From NCBI GenBank assembly GCA_033977485.1, contig CM066993.1:26402001-26466000 (forward strand): a stretch of 64,000 nucleotides of DNA, read 5' to 3'. The stretch is from Hydrangea macrophylla (taxonomy: Eukaryota > Streptophyta > Magnoliopsida > Cornales > Hydrangeaceae). Positions 46,608 through 58,894 of this stretch are shown in pieces (position 1 is the first letter of the stretch; every line of letters begins with the position of its first letter). The position numbers and the translations under genes were made by a program. The notes under the pieces were generated by a model. That model made no database searches. It was given only the letters and a program-made list of their open reading frames with translations, and had not been told where the DNA came from.

Positions 46608-48072
46608 CTACTCTTCTTTAACTTCCATGATATTCTCATCTAGGAATGAGAAGTCTCCACTTTCCTTTGAACTAATAGCGTGTTCAGCAAGGTGCTCAAC
46701 TATAGTTCTCCCGTTTACTGACTTGCTTGTTACATACGTGATATCAAATTCAAATAGCAGAAGTAGCGAACGGGATATACGACCGATTAGGACGGGTTTT
46801 TTGGGGAGGTATTTTAGATGATCCATGAGAGATATGAGCATAACCAGAAATGCTAGCATGTAGTGCCTTAGTCGGCGAGTGCACCAGACTAAAGCCCAAC
46901 ACATTTTTTTAAGGGCAGAGTAGTTGAGCACATACCCTGGGGCTAGCATGCAATCCATTACATTTGTAGTCCTCTTGCTAAGGTAATAAATGTCTTTTTT
47001 TAGAGTGGCTTTGTCCTCCTTCTTGGGCTAGCATGCAACCCATGGCATTTTCAGAGATAGATAGGTAAAGAAGCAAGGGCTTATGAGGGGTAGGTGGTAA
47101 AAGGACGGGTGGATTTTGGAGGTAGGCTTTTGTTTTGTCGAAGGCGGCTTGACATTGGTCATCCCATTGGAACTTCTCTCCTTTCCTCAGTAGTCGGAAC
47201 AAGGGATCACATGTAGATGTGAGTTTGGAGATGAAGCGGTTAATGAATTGAATTCTCCCAAGAAACCCTTGTACTTCCTTCTCATTTTGTGGCGGCGCCC
47301 TTTCTAAAATTGCCTTGATTTCGGAAGGATCAACCTCTATTCCCCTCTACGTGATGAGAAAACCCAGGAGCTTCCCAGAGGTCACACCGAAAGTGCATTT
47401 CTTTGGATTCAGTCTTATCTTATATCTGCGTAATCTTTCAAAGAATCTCTCCAATGTTACCAAGTGTCCCTCTCTATCCTTGGATTTAACGATCATGTCG
47501 TCCACTTACACCTCAACTTCTTTATGAATCATGTCATGTAGTAGGGTGGTAGCGGCCCTTTGGTAAATTGCCCCAGCATTCTTAAGCCTAAAAGGCATTA
47601 CCCTATAACAGTAAGTCCCCCATGGTGTGGTGAATGTTGTCTTTTCCCGATCTTCTGGTGCCATTAAATTCTTGTTGTACCTTGAGAAACCATCCATAAA
47701 CAACAAAAGCTCTTGGCCCATGGTGTTATCTACCAGAACATTGATGTAGGGAAGTGGGAAGTCATCCTTTGGACTGGCTTTGTTTAGATCACGGAAGTCA
47801 ATGCACACACGAATTTTTCCATCCTTTTTAGGGACCGACATGATATTTGCTACCCATTCTGGATATTCTGTGACATTGATGAATCCCGCCTTAAACTGGT
47901 TCTCTACCTCCTCTTTGACCCTGAGTGCCCATTCTGGTCTCATGCGCCTAAGTTTCTGTTTGACGGGTTTAGAATTGGGGACAAGGGAAATATGATGTTG
48001 GACAATGTCGGGATCAACCTCAGGCCTCTCTTCATAAGACCAAGCAAAGACATCTTTGAATTCTTTTAGCAA
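46608..48072 (-). pseudogene. pol: Reverse transcriptase and RNase H of element E, decayed
   Basis: 48072-47506 is Ty3/gypsy reverse transcriptase: FKDVFAWSYEE, SVPKKDGKIRVCIDFRDLNKA, FMDGFSRYN, MAPEDREKTTFTTPWGTY. The frame stops exactly where the Tyr of the catalytic YVDD box should be (TAA at 47508-47506, followed by VDD). The frame goes on with KKCTFGV and LLGFL, another stop, then 47202-46978 (thumb/connection: DDQCQAAFDKTKAYL) and, after a break, 46958-46608 (RNase H: YSALKKMCWALVW, FDITYVTSKSVNGR). Confidence 0.92.
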
Positions 48073-48967
48073 AAGAGTTAAATTTTCTTTTTCTTCTTCA
48101 TTAAGCGTTGAGCCAATTTACACAATTTGTGGATTATCTTTTTCACCTAGATTAATCAATAAAGTATCTTCAATTATTTCATACATAGGTGGTTTTTTTA
48201 TTAGCTGCTTTAGTTCAATTGGGAGATCCTCGAAGGGATCTGTGCTTTCACAAGTATTGGACACTGAGGAGTAAGCAGAAACGTCTTTCATTTCATTCAT
48301 AGCAAGTGGAGTCATTACATCAGACAGCGGGGTGCCTACAACGACTGACTCTGGTACAGACTCGATAACTAGAAATACAGACTCCGGGGGAATAGGGGAT
48401 AGGGAGACATAGACAGATGACTCTATAGCCTGGTAGCTCAGACCCTCCTCAGTGGCATGATCTAATCATCTTGGCTCTTGGCCCTCTTTTCTTCCTTTTC
48501 TTCAGCAAATTCTTCCCACATTTTCTTAATAGCTTCGGCGTCGAGGTATTTCAACCATTCTTCCTCTAGGGTCATAACTTTTTTTCGAAAGAATGGATCT
48601 TGATAAGGCTGCCCCACGCAATCAGCAAAGATCTCAAGTCAAGGATAACTTTTTTTGGTGGTCGGATGGATCCAATTTTCAGGAAACCCAAAATAGGGGA
48701 AGTCATCCCCTTATTTGATGAACTGCCTGTTCAGGGTTTTGCGATACGGCGGGTGACTCCTTATCCTTTTCTTACATGGATTTTGTAGCTCGATGTCTTC
48801 ATCAATAGGTTCGTGCCCTAACCCAAAAGTGCCTTGTTGCCCTTTAATCTGGGGGAACTCGCGAATCCCTTGTTGATGTCGGCCCAACCCAATTCTTTGG
48901 AAGTAGTTCATTTTGCGGACGATATTGATAACCAGGGAGTGGGTCTCGGGGAACCTATCTTCATCGC
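48073..48967 (-). pseudogene. Protease-RT linker of element E, truncated
   Basis: Minus-strand reading begins at the C insertion. It shows a G-patch-like motif (GLGRHQQGI, FGLGHEP), then a stop, an acidic/lysine-rich linker (LEEEWLKYLDAEA), and 48315-48118 (FEDLPIELKQLIKKPP, INLGEKDNPQIV). This is the stretch commonly found before RT in Tat/Ogre pol. Gag and protease would lie upstream but have been lost. Confidence 0.65.
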
Positions 48968-51900
48968 TGTGGATACCGGGATTCCACTGCTTCGTTAGGT
49001 TTTCGAAACTCGTTTGATTTTGAATCAAGGAAAGAGAAAAGGTCTGTTGAAAACAGATACAGAGTCGCCACTTGGTCTTTAAGGAACCAAGAAACCTAAT
49101 TTTGACTCACCCAAATGGATAAAGGGCACCGGCCCTTCATAACCAAAGAACTTGGTTCGGGGTTTTGGTACGAGAGAGGAAGGAGCCTTTGTCGCGACTA
49201 AAACACCCTCAACTCGCCTCGTCTTTCGACGGGCCTCAATTAGCATCCAAATAATCATCTTATACTATGTATGGTTCGACAATTAATACTATGATAGTAT
49301 ATTACATCACATAAGAAACTTGAAAATGGAAGATCTAAAGATAAAATATCATTCATAAGATCTAAATCAAATATCATGCAATGTAAAATGAAAGATCACA
49401 CAAATAAACCTAGAAAAAAATCGTCTAATCACGCTTCAAGTAATTAAGTTTCCTTAATCTAAAGGGGACATGAATCGTTATTGAAACAAATAAGCAAAGA
49501 AATCAAAATATGCTTAGCAAGCTAGTATGATGCGTGTTAATCTTTGATAAAAGAAGACCTCTCAATCCCCGGGACGGATGAGAAAGGATGATTAGATCAA
49601 GGGGAAGCATGAACGGGTGATCGAGTTCATTCCTTATAATCTCCTTAGATTAAGAGTTACAAAAACTCCAAATCTTGCATGAATGCAATGTATGTATCTA
49701 GAATGTGTCAAGGTTGTAGTGTGCTTTGTGTTTATGGATTCCTAGAATGCCTTAGAAGTCTAAAATGTGTATGAATGGATGGATGAAATCAATATGGGAT
49801 ATGTACAAATGTAGTATGAACTACTTCCTAAGATATGAACTAATTTGGAATGCATATGAGCATCAAATCAAAGAATGAAAGTTGAAATGTACTTGCTGTG
49901 AATAGTGGACAGAACAGTAGCATGATCTTTTGGAATTTGAAAAGAGAGGTTAGGAATGTTTTCAATGCATGATTTTTTATGTAGATGTTCCTTATTGTGT
50001 CTAGAACACAACCCAAAAGGCCAATCTTGAATAGCTATCACAGATTGAGAGGAATTATATAAACAATAGGGGTCACTCAGAAACAGAGTTCGTATTGTCG
50101 ACTGAAATGTTAGAAAATCTTAGAAAATGAAAAAGAATGATCTAGAGGCCCATTGTATACATAAAGTTTCCTAAGACATTGAATTATAAGGGAAAAATAA
50201 GTTAGGACCACCCCTTTTGGAAAAGATTTCTGGAAAAGAGGTCGTAAGTTGACCTAGCTGCTGTGACAGCAAAAACAGAATGTTTGGAAGGAATATTGGG
50301 ATCCAAATGGACCATTTCCAAGTACTTCCAAGTCAAACCAAAAATCATGGGTGTTCTCCAATGAGTTAGGAAGACTTTCCAAGTGGCCTTGCATCCATAT
50401 GTTGAGTATTGAGTTCTAGAGAAATCTTTGAACTCAACTCACTCACTGTTTTGACTCATTGTTTTGAAGATTTTGGAGAAAACAAAGTTTTGTTTCTTGA
50501 AACCAAATGAGAGGGATTGAGAGGGGTTTTGAAATAGGTGTTTTGAAAGCACATTTTCAATACTCAATAAGGATTATAGCCACTTAAAATGTCAACATTA
50601 AACTCATCATCAAGAACCTCCAAGATTGTTGGAGAGATTTATTTTTATTTTTGAACATAACTTCAATACATTTCAAGAATACCTTGGAAGTATTGAGGTT
50701 ATGATCATCATCTATCAAACATGTTTTTGAGGTCAAGAGCTACTATCCATAAGGATTCACTCACCCCAAACTTCATGTCATCACTTAAATGATGATGAAC
50801 TAGTAAGTAAATAAAGAAAAGAAAAAGAAATGAGATAAGGAGAGATGAACATATATATAATCAAAGCAAGTAAATAGCAATCAATAGATGATAATCAATG
50901 TGATTTTGGACTTGTAGCTTGGTGTTTCACTCATAGATTTTGACATTTGGACATGGAAGTAGCTTCCTATCTCATGAATGCTCAAGAATGAGGGTTGGAG
51001 TGGACTTTGAATGTGAAGTATATAGAAGGATGATGGAAGAAAACAAGAATAAAACTCACTTTCTTATGGAAAATCAATGGGAGAAGTTCCCTTTCTCTCT
51101 TCTAAACCTATCTCTATCTCTCTTCTTCTCTACAACTTTTCAAGCTTTGCACTTGCCCCCCCCCCCCCCCAAAATGAAGAGCAATGGGGGGTTTAAATAG
51201 GCCAATTTGGGGTGGTTTTGGGATTTTAGAAGTGTTCCCATTGGTCCCAAACATCTGAAAACATTAAACTATGTCGTTTTGGTTTTTAATTAATCAAAAT
51301 GGACCCCCAAAAAAATTACAAAAATGGACTCTGCGAGGGTTGAGTGCTGCGGCGGCACTGGGCCAGTGCCGCGGCGGCAGTGCTCCTCTGAAGCCCAGAA
51401 AATTACGTTTAGGCCCCCAGAGGTTCCGGTATTCGCGAAAAGGCCCTATTTCGTCCGAAATTCACAGAAAATGTATACGAACTCCAAATTGAGGTTGTGC
51501 TATACCGTTGGAAAGGTAATGGAGTCTACTCTACATAAAAAATAGTTCGGGGATAGGTCACTTTGAAAAGTTTTACGGTATTCGCGATAAAAGCCGATTT
51601 GATTGCCTTTTTCGCCTTTGGAAATTCATAATAAACTCGTTTTAAATCCGAAAATTATGTGCGATATACCGTCGGAAAGCTGTTGACCTCTAGTATCCAT
51701 GAAAAATATTTAAAAATTGTCACGGTGCCCCAGTTCTAAAGTCAAATTCCGGTCAAACTGGTCAAACCTGGGATTCCCGGGAAGTTCTGGAAACCTCCGG
51801 GAGTTCCCGGGAGCTGATGTTTTCGCTCAATTTTCTTTTGGAACTTGTTTTAATACTTTTCTCATGATTTAGAATGATTCTGGTGAATTCGGACGATTTT

Positions 51901-52247
51901 GGTCAAACTTGGTCAAACCTGGTCAAACCTTGGTCAAACCTTGGTCAAACCGGTCAACGGGGACTTTCCGGGAGCTTCCGGGACTTCCGGGGGTCTCTGG
52001 GAGCTGACAATTTCACCCGATTTTCTCTTAAAAACTCATTTTATCGCTTTTCTTACAACGTAGTATGTTTCCAGAACTTTTGGTCCAAATTTGGGAGCTT
52101 TCGGGCTTTCAGGGGCATTTTGGTCAATCTGAGCATTCTGAGAGATAGAGCTGACTTCCAGGAATCCTTTTGAGTCTTTTACGATCATTGTGAACCACCA
52201 AGCTATGGTCTCCTAAATATGATAGCCGACAAAATGGGGTGTCTACA
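48968..52247 (-). repeat. Element C 3' LTR
   Basis: 3280 bases, TGTGGATACC...GTGTCTACA on plus. TATA-like tttaaata at 51192-51199, GC palindromes at about 51346-51382, W-box-rich tract at about 51745-51960. A run of 15 or more C at about 51156-51170 replaces a short G-rich spot of other copies. Confidence 0.93.
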
Positions 52248-52261
52248 GTTTGCCCCTCTTT
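52248..52261 (-). other. Polypurine tract of element C
   Basis: gtttgcccctcttt on plus (AAAGAGGGGCAAAC on minus), directly next to the 3' LTR. Confidence 0.85.
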
Positions 52262-55200
52262 GGCAGGAACTTGCGAGGCAACGCATGTCGCAAGCGAGTG
52301 CCAAAGTTTTGAAGAGACAGGTCTTTTGGAGGCTATAGATTTAGGATAAAAAGCGTTGCAAAAGATGCAATGATGCTGAGGCTAGTGCTGGTCGTGCTCT
52401 GCGTGAGCTGCCTACGTATCCCAAGGGGAATCAGACCAGGATGTAGTTCAGGGCACAAAGGAATAAATCACACATGCACATACACAACAATCAGGCGGAT
52501 GCTATGCTATAAGAGTGATATGCTATGCATGGATGTGATATGAATTTTGTCCTAAGTCCTATCATGTCTAGTGTTCTGATCCTAGCATGAATTGGTGCTG
52601 TGGGGTGTACCACTCCGAGTGGACTTATATCGTGCCTATATTGTGTTCTAAAACGCTTGTGGTCCTAGTACATGTGTTCAGTGTATTTGCCACTCTCAGT
52701 GGGCTTGGTGATCTATGCTTCACTATGACTAATAGACTTATGAGGGAGCTCGACCTGGAGGTCTTACTCAAGGAAGAGCGTGGTGCTCAAAGTGATACTG
52801 TGGTGCTTAAAAGAATGCTTATGGTGTGTTTGCCACTCCAGTGGGCTTTGTGATTTGTGTGTGCCACAACCGATGGGTTATGTGTCATGTTGGGTGAAGT
52901 GATTCTTGACTCGTGCTCCTCTTAGTCGTGACACTATGGACTCGGTGACTCCCAAAGTCTCAACGGTGCTTCTCAATCCTCAATTCTCAATGGCGCTTAT
53001 GTTGTTCCTCGAATCTTTGACGGTGCTTTCTCAAGGCTTCTTGATTGTCAACGGTGTTCTTCAAATCTTAACGATGCTTCTCGATTTTTCCATGATGCTT
53101 CTCAACAAATCTGATGTTCCTCAACCCATCCGATATTCCTCAACTCTTCAACGGCGCTTTTCAACAAATCTGATGTTCCTCAACCCATCCGATATTCCTC
53201 AACTCTTCAACGTCGCTTCTCAACAAATCTGATGTTCCTCAACTCATCTGATATTCCTCAACTCTTCAACGACGCTTCTCAACAAATCTGATGTTCCTCA
53301 ACTCATCCGATATTCCTCAACTCTTCAACGACGCTTCTCAACAAATCTGATGTTCCTCAACCCATCCAATATTCCTCAACTCTTTAACGACGCTTCTCAA
53401 CAAATCTGATGTTCCTCAACTCATCCGATATTCCTCAACTCTTCAACGACGCTTCTCAACAAATCTGATGTTCCTCAACTCATCCGATATTCCTCAACTC
53501 TTCAACGACGCTTCTCAACAAATCTGATGTTCCTCAACTCATCCGATATTCCTCAACTCTTCAACGACGCTTCTCAAAAATTTGATGTTCCTCAACACAT
53601 CCGATGTTCTCTTCAACAATACTCTCTTCTGATGTTCCTTGACACATCTGATGCTCTTCCTCAACAACACACTTGGACTTTGGGCACTAAAACGCATCTT
53701 ATCAACACTCCTTATCAACACATCTAGACTTTGGGCCCTAAAACACCTCAACAACACGTCTCATCGACACACCTTATCAGCAATAGTTTCTCGGTGTTAG
53801 CGATATTTCCTCCGATCGGCCGCCTTGAGAAACAAGTGTCGGTTTGTAGTTTGCAACCACTTACGAGTTTATGCCACTCGTACCTGGGACATTCTCATGT
53901 TGCGACCTTGACTGGTGTAGTAATAATGTTTGGCACTTCTGCTTATATCCAAAGTTTTTTTTTTTTATAATTGGGAATCACCTTTAACCCACACATTTGA
54001 GACTATCAGGACAAATGGACTTAACAGGAACGACAAGGAAAGTTGGGTTAGTTTGTATGAAACCTTGGTCTCTGACACACTTGTGATCAGATTACTACTG
54101 ACTCAAATAAAGAAGGATTGACTTGGACATGAAATTCTCAAATTGCCACGATCCAAAGTGCCTTTACCATGAATGATGTACCGCTCATCTTTTATGTTCA
54201 CTCCTCATCTTGATATGTCAGCACTTTGCTAATAAATCTGGTTTTTTGAAAATCCCTCCCTACTGATCTAATCAATTTCTTTGCTTCTCCCAAGATGTGC
54301 TTTGAATTAGTGCCTTAGCTTATAGAATAAAAGATGCTCCATTTCCATCTGTTCAAGACAATATTTGTGACTTGAAGGCTTACCATTGGTGTATAGGGAT
54401 CGGGTGGCAAACGAAGTTTGCCCCTAGTTTTAAGGGCATGAAGTGGGATCGGTAGGCAAACGAGGTAAATGACCGAAGTTTGCCCCTAGTTTGGAGGAAG
54501 GTTCATTGGAGGTTTTGGGCAAACGAGGTAGGTGACCGAAGTTTGCCCCTTGTGTAAAGGGTAGATAGTAAAAGTCAGGCAAACGAGGCGGGTAGCCGAA
54601 GTTTGCCCCTAGTGTGGAAGATGATTTTCTGGTTTGAGGCATGGACCGTGACTTTAATCTCTCAAATGCTCATAACTTTTTGCCTAGGCACCAGTGAGGT
54701 AACCTAGCGAGCTCTTTTCTCTCTTTTGTTATTGCTCACCTTAGATTTAGCTCTAACTTTTGCCTAGGCGTCTTTTCGGATTTTCGACCTAGCGAGCCAT
54801 CCTTCTTTTCTTTTTGAAATTCTGCCTACGTACCCCCAAGTGGGGATCAGATCCAACGTAGTTCGGGCCATGGTTGAAAAGAAGCGAGTTGATTTTTAGG
54901 TAGGTGGGGTGACCGAACCGATGTGGTTGCCTATGTATCCCCGAGCGGGAATCAGGTCGAGCGTAGTTCAAGGCAAGGCTTGAAAGGAATGGTTATTTTT
55001 TTGTTGGTGGAGCGACCGAACCGATGTGGTTGCCTACGTATCCCCGGGCGGGAATCAGGTCGAGCGTAATTCAAGGCAAGGCTTGAAATAAGGGGTTTGT
55101 GGTATGAGGGTTTTTCAAACCAATCGTCAAAGAAGTTCAGACTTGAGCCACTTCAGTTTCAATTTCCCTTTCTTTTCTTTTTTCTTTTTATTTTTGTTTT

Positions 55201-56195
55201 GAGGATTGATCCTTTTCACTTTCGCCTAACCAGTCAATTTTTCTTTTTAATGTAGTCGATTCTTGTGAGATCTTTCAATCGCAATCTCAGAATTCCAGAA
55301 TGTGCATGTCAGCTCTTGGAATTTATTTGTGGTCATTTCGTGCCTTTTGAAATGTGATATAGGCATGTTCTTATGATGTACCTTAAAGAATATAATTTTC
55401 TCATTTATTTCATCAAAATTTTCTTCAACCTTTTGACTGGCTAGGGTCAGATTTTGGAAATCAACACCTTTTTAGCTCTCACTTTTGCCTAGGTGCCCTT
55501 TTCGGGTTTTCAACCTAGCGAGCTCTTTTTTTTTTTTTTTTTTTTGAAGGGGGAAGAAACTCATTGAAATGTTTGGCTACCAACAATGACTAAGTCTGCA
55601 TTGGACAGGTTTGTATGGCTCTCAAGGCTTTAAAATGGTAGAAAAAGGTGTTGGGCAAGCCCCAAATCAGTCTCAAGTGTCTTTTCGAGATTTGAGCAAA
55701 AGCATCTTTAAATTCTTAAAGTAAGACTATTCAATTCTCAGCTCTTCTTTGGGGTCAGCGCGAAATCGACTTTGGCCTGTTTGGGATTCTCTCTTTTTTT
55801 TTTGTTTGATGCAAAAATTTATTAGCAGAGTAATGTCCATGGTAATTTGAAAAGTGACATTTTTAGTTCAGCGATTCATGCACTTATGAATATACACATC
55901 AGATTAGGCAAAATGAGACTTCATTCCATTAGAAGAGAACGATTACATTACTCAATACAGACTCACAACAACTCGGTGATAGACAGACTCAACCACAAGA
56001 TCAAACTTGAAATAGACTCAAAACATAGAGCAGACTCGACTTGGTCTCAAATGGAGTGTCTTTGTGACCCATTTATTAACATTGTTTTTTTTTTTTTTTT
56101 TTAAGCAGAAGTTCCAAACACTATCGCTCCACTGCACGGATTCAACATTCATGGGTGTCAATAAAAGGGACCATTTGAAAGGATAGGCCATGGAC
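52262..56195 (-). other. Non-coding region of element C between gag and PPT
   Basis: Colinear with 34881-39371 of D. Holds the 59-bp array (53101-53600), PPT-like repeats (about 54405-54615), three 'ctacgtatcccc' modules (about 54820-55085), poly-T runs at about 55525-55545 and 56084-56102 (poly-A in element sense; the second lies about 90 bases after the gag stop, where pol should begin), and the empty MITE site near 55936-55950. No pol sequence seen. Confidence 0.78.
53101..53600 (-). repeat. 59-bp tandem repeat array (element C 3' region)
   Basis: At least eight copies spaced exactly 59 bases (53101, 53160, 53219, 53278 ...), each with 'ctcaacaaatctgatg' and 'ttcctcaactcttcaacg'. Flanked by looser related sequence. 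Unlike the 63-bp array of D. Confidence 0.92.
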
Positions 56196-57425
56196 TTAGG
56201 TGAGATGGGGTTGAATGGGTGGTGGCTCGATAATTCCTCGATCAATGAGGTCTTGGATATCATGGCGGAGACGTATGCACCAGTCGGTGTCATGGCCTGG
56301 GCCTTGGTGGTAGGCACATCGTTTGGACACGTCACAGTTAGGTGGTGGGGGATTGGCACGAGGCTGAAGGAGTTGGAGGTGTCCCTTTCTTAACAGGCGG
56401 CCCAAGGCTACAGAGGGAGAGATATCTAGCTTGGAAAATTCACGGGGTACCCTATTTTGGTAAGGGCGGCTAGGCGAGCTGGTTTGGTTTGTGAGCTGGT
56501 ATGATTGGGGAGAATAGGCCATGGGTTGGTTACTAAGGGCGTTGACATCCGAAGAGTTTCGGGAGTAGTCTGGCCTCTTGGACTGGCTTTGTGATCCTTC
56601 ATTCTTGATTTTCCCTTCCCTGATTGCATCCTCAATTCTAGTCCCAATCTCAAACAGTTCTTCAAATGTTGAGATGGACTGGTAGAATAGTTTCTCATGG
56701 TACAGCGGCTGTAGATTCTTGATCAACATCCGGACTTGTTCTTTTTCGACTGGTCGGTGGGTCATTTGGGCCACTTTGTTCCTCCATCTGATCAAGAATG
56801 CAGCGAAGGACTCATTGAAGTTCTGCCGGGTAGTCTCCAGATCCCGAATGGTGACATCGAGCTCTTGGTTGTAGGAGTAATGATCAATGAAGACCTGGAC
56901 TATATCTTCCCAAGTCCGCGTCTTAGAAACCTCCAAGGTCAGAAACCAAGATAGAGCAGCCTTGGCGAGGGTTTGAGGGAACAACATTGCGATGTGCTCA
57001 TGGCTACAGCCCATTGATTGGAAAACACTCATGCAAAACTTTACATGGCTCTTCGGATTCCCAGTTCCATCAAAACGATCAATTTCAGGCATTTTGAAGT
57101 TTTCCGGTAGTTTCAGCTTAACAGGCTCAAAAAGGCCTTCCAGATCTAGCATGTAGTCATTGATCCCGTTGCTTTTCCTCAGTACGCTTTCTAGCTTGTC
57201 AACCCTGTCCATTTTTTCTTGGAATTTCTTCTCATACGCAGGCGGCGGGACCCCTTGAAACCATACTTCTTCTCCGCCGTTCTCATGTAGGGGTGGTTCA
57301 AATCCAGGTGGAGGTTGCGGTCGCTGTTGCTTTAATTCTTCCATGAAGGATAAAACTTGGGCCAACCGGTCAGACTGTTGGTTGATCATTTCTGTCATTC
57401 TTGCTTCCAAACCTTCTGGATCCAT
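56196..57425 (-). CDS. gag: Gag protein of element C (Tat/Ogre type)
   Basis: Intact 409-residue ORF. Residues 1-100 are a Q/P-rich N terminus with a short helix (LAQVLSFMEELKQQ). About 105-270 is the retrotransposon Gag domain (KMPEIDRFDGTG, SMGCSHEH, FPQTLAKAALSWF, TWEDIVQVF, RMLIKNL). C370-C383 is a finger-like CAYHQGPGHDTDWC, followed by IQDLIDRGII, as in Tat-lineage Gag. It would form the particle coat and bind RNA. The stop falls where protease would follow, so C supplies only Gag. Confidence 0.9.
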   Translation of the reverse strand: MDPEGLEARMTEMINQQSDRLAQVLSFMEELKQQRPQPPPGFEPPLHENGGEEVWFQGVPPPAYEKKFQEKMDRVDKLESVLRKSNGINDYMLDLEGLFEPVKLKLPENFKMPEIDRFDGTGNPKSHVKFCMSVFQSMGCSHEHIAMLFPQTLAKAALSWFLTLEVSKTRTWEDIVQVFIDHYSYNQELDVTIRDLETTRQNFNESFAAFLIRWRNKVAQMTHRPVEKEQVRMLIKNLQPLYHEKLFYQSISTFEELFEIGTRIEDAIREGKIKNEGSQSQSKRPDYSRNSSDVNALSNQPMAYSPQSYQLTNQTSSPSRPYQNRVPREFSKLDISPSVALGRLLRKGHLQLLQPRANPPPPNCDVSKRCAYHQGPGHDTDWCIRLRHDIQDLIDRGIIEPPPIQPHLT

Positions 57426-58873
57426 AAAGCTGACTTTCGGCTGAGTGATTCTGACAAGGTGACTCCCTAATCCTCTGACTCACAAATGCAGATCCTGGGT
57501 GCTCAAAACTTGTACTGACATATAGATGTGAAAAGACTGTGTTAGACGTTTAACAGTGATGATTGAGATGACAACTATAGTGATGTTAACAGACGTGGAC
57601 TGACTCGTGTACAGCCTGACTGAAACAGTGCGTGCAGACCGATAGGAATGGTGTATGCATATGGGACAAGCATGCGGATGCAAGCCCTAATCTATATGAT
57701 GCCCCTACTTCTAACAGATAGCAGTCAAACAAATAAGGTCCTAGCCATACAGAGTGTGCTAACCTTACTCTCCAGTATGATCACCAAGGGATAACAGGGA
57801 TTTCCGGGATACTTCGGGTTTTGGATAGAGTTTCTGGGAGAAACATGGATTTGGAAGATTCAGAGAAATTTCTAGAAGTCATTTGAGCTTCTAGGAGAAA
57901 TAAGGATTTCTGGTTGATTTGGACTGAGCTTCTAGGAGAAACTGGTATTTTGGGTATTTCTGAGAAATATGGATAGAGTTTCTAGGAGACACAAGTATAT
58001 CCGGGCATTTCTAGGTGATTTGGGCAGAGCTGCTGGAATTTTTGGAGAATCTGGGAGGTTTGGGCAGAGCTCCTGAGAAAACAGGTACTTTGGGTATTTC
58101 TAGGAAATTTGGATAGAGTTTCTGGGAGAAACTGGTATATCTGGGAAATTAGAGTTTCTGGGAAAAACGGGTATATCTGGGAAATCAGGGAGATTTAGAC
58201 AAGGTTTCTGGGAAAAACGGGTTAGCATGGTTATATCTGGGATATCTGGACAGAGTTTCTGGGGGAAACAGGTTATGATGATGATCATACTGTCTAGCTA
58301 GTTTTCATACTCCTATGTTCTAGGACCAACAAACAAGGTTTGCGGTGTATATCTTTGTGAACATGGAGCAGACATCCTTGTCATGGTGCCTAGGCAAGTC
58401 AACTCAATGTGATCACATGTGAGTGATTGCCTTGGGAATCATAAGAAAGAGGTTCTGTTCTATGCCACATAAGCATCTACACTGCGCAGGTAATCCCGCT
58501 AGGGCATACAGCAGTTATATCACATTGTCCTATCTGAAAAGATAAATGAACAGTCCTATGAAAGGTGCTACAGGAATCTATATGCAAAGGCAGGGTTTAG
58601 TCAAAGAGGGTCCGTTGACGAGAGTTCCAATATACCGTCAGGGAGACAGTACGGAGGTTTTTACTCTTTTTGATATACCTTGGAAGGTACAGTATCAACG
58701 GTGACTTGTGCCCTGGCACAGCAAGACCTGAACAATGTCAGCGCCGCGTTTCAGACACAGTCGGAGGGGAAATGCAGAAGTGCAATGCAGTGAACCATAC
58801 ACAGTAAAAAGATGATTTTAAGGATGCTTCTTATGAGTCAAACCTCTGTATTATTTTGTTTTGAAAATAAAAA
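57426..58873 (-). repeat. Element C leader with tandem repeats
   Basis: About 1.45 kb between primer site and gag. About 57800-58275 is an irregular array of 'tttctgggagaaac' and 'ggtatatctggg' units, the counterpart of D's 42-bp array. The rest matches D's leader (32503-33690) and has no coding. Confidence 0.75.
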
Positions 58874-58891
58874 TCCCCAGCAGAGTCGCCA
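58874..58891 (-). other. Primer binding site, tRNA-Arg type (element C)
   Basis: TCCCCAGCAGAGTCGCCA on plus, i.e. TGGCGACTCTGCTGGGGA on minus, just after the 5' LTR end. It resembles the complement of a plant tRNA-Arg 3' end including CCA. Confidence 0.78.
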
Positions 58892-58894
58892 GAT

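Larger units (their letters stand above)
10947..48967 (-). mobile_element. Element E: large Tat/Ogre-type Ty3/gypsy element with antisense genes, heavily interrupted
   Basis: Minus-strand order, right to left: decayed pol (48967-44898), a repeat-bearing spacer, an antisense gene region on the plus strand (17687-44040), tandem-repeat 3' region (17290-15494), PPT, 3' LTR (15479 leftward out of the window). An archaeal-type RNase H next to RT-RH-IN is the mark of the Tat lineage, in which extra antisense ORFs downstream of pol are known. Gag, protease and 5' LTR are missing; they would lie right of 48967, where element C and a deletion junction now stand. Elements A (in P), F, D and C and a solo LTR are nested in it, so it is the oldest recognisable layer. 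Confidence 0.8.

Noticed and set aside
48600..48788. Plus-strand ORFs opposite the pol region
   Set aside because: Shadows of the minus-strand pol remnant.
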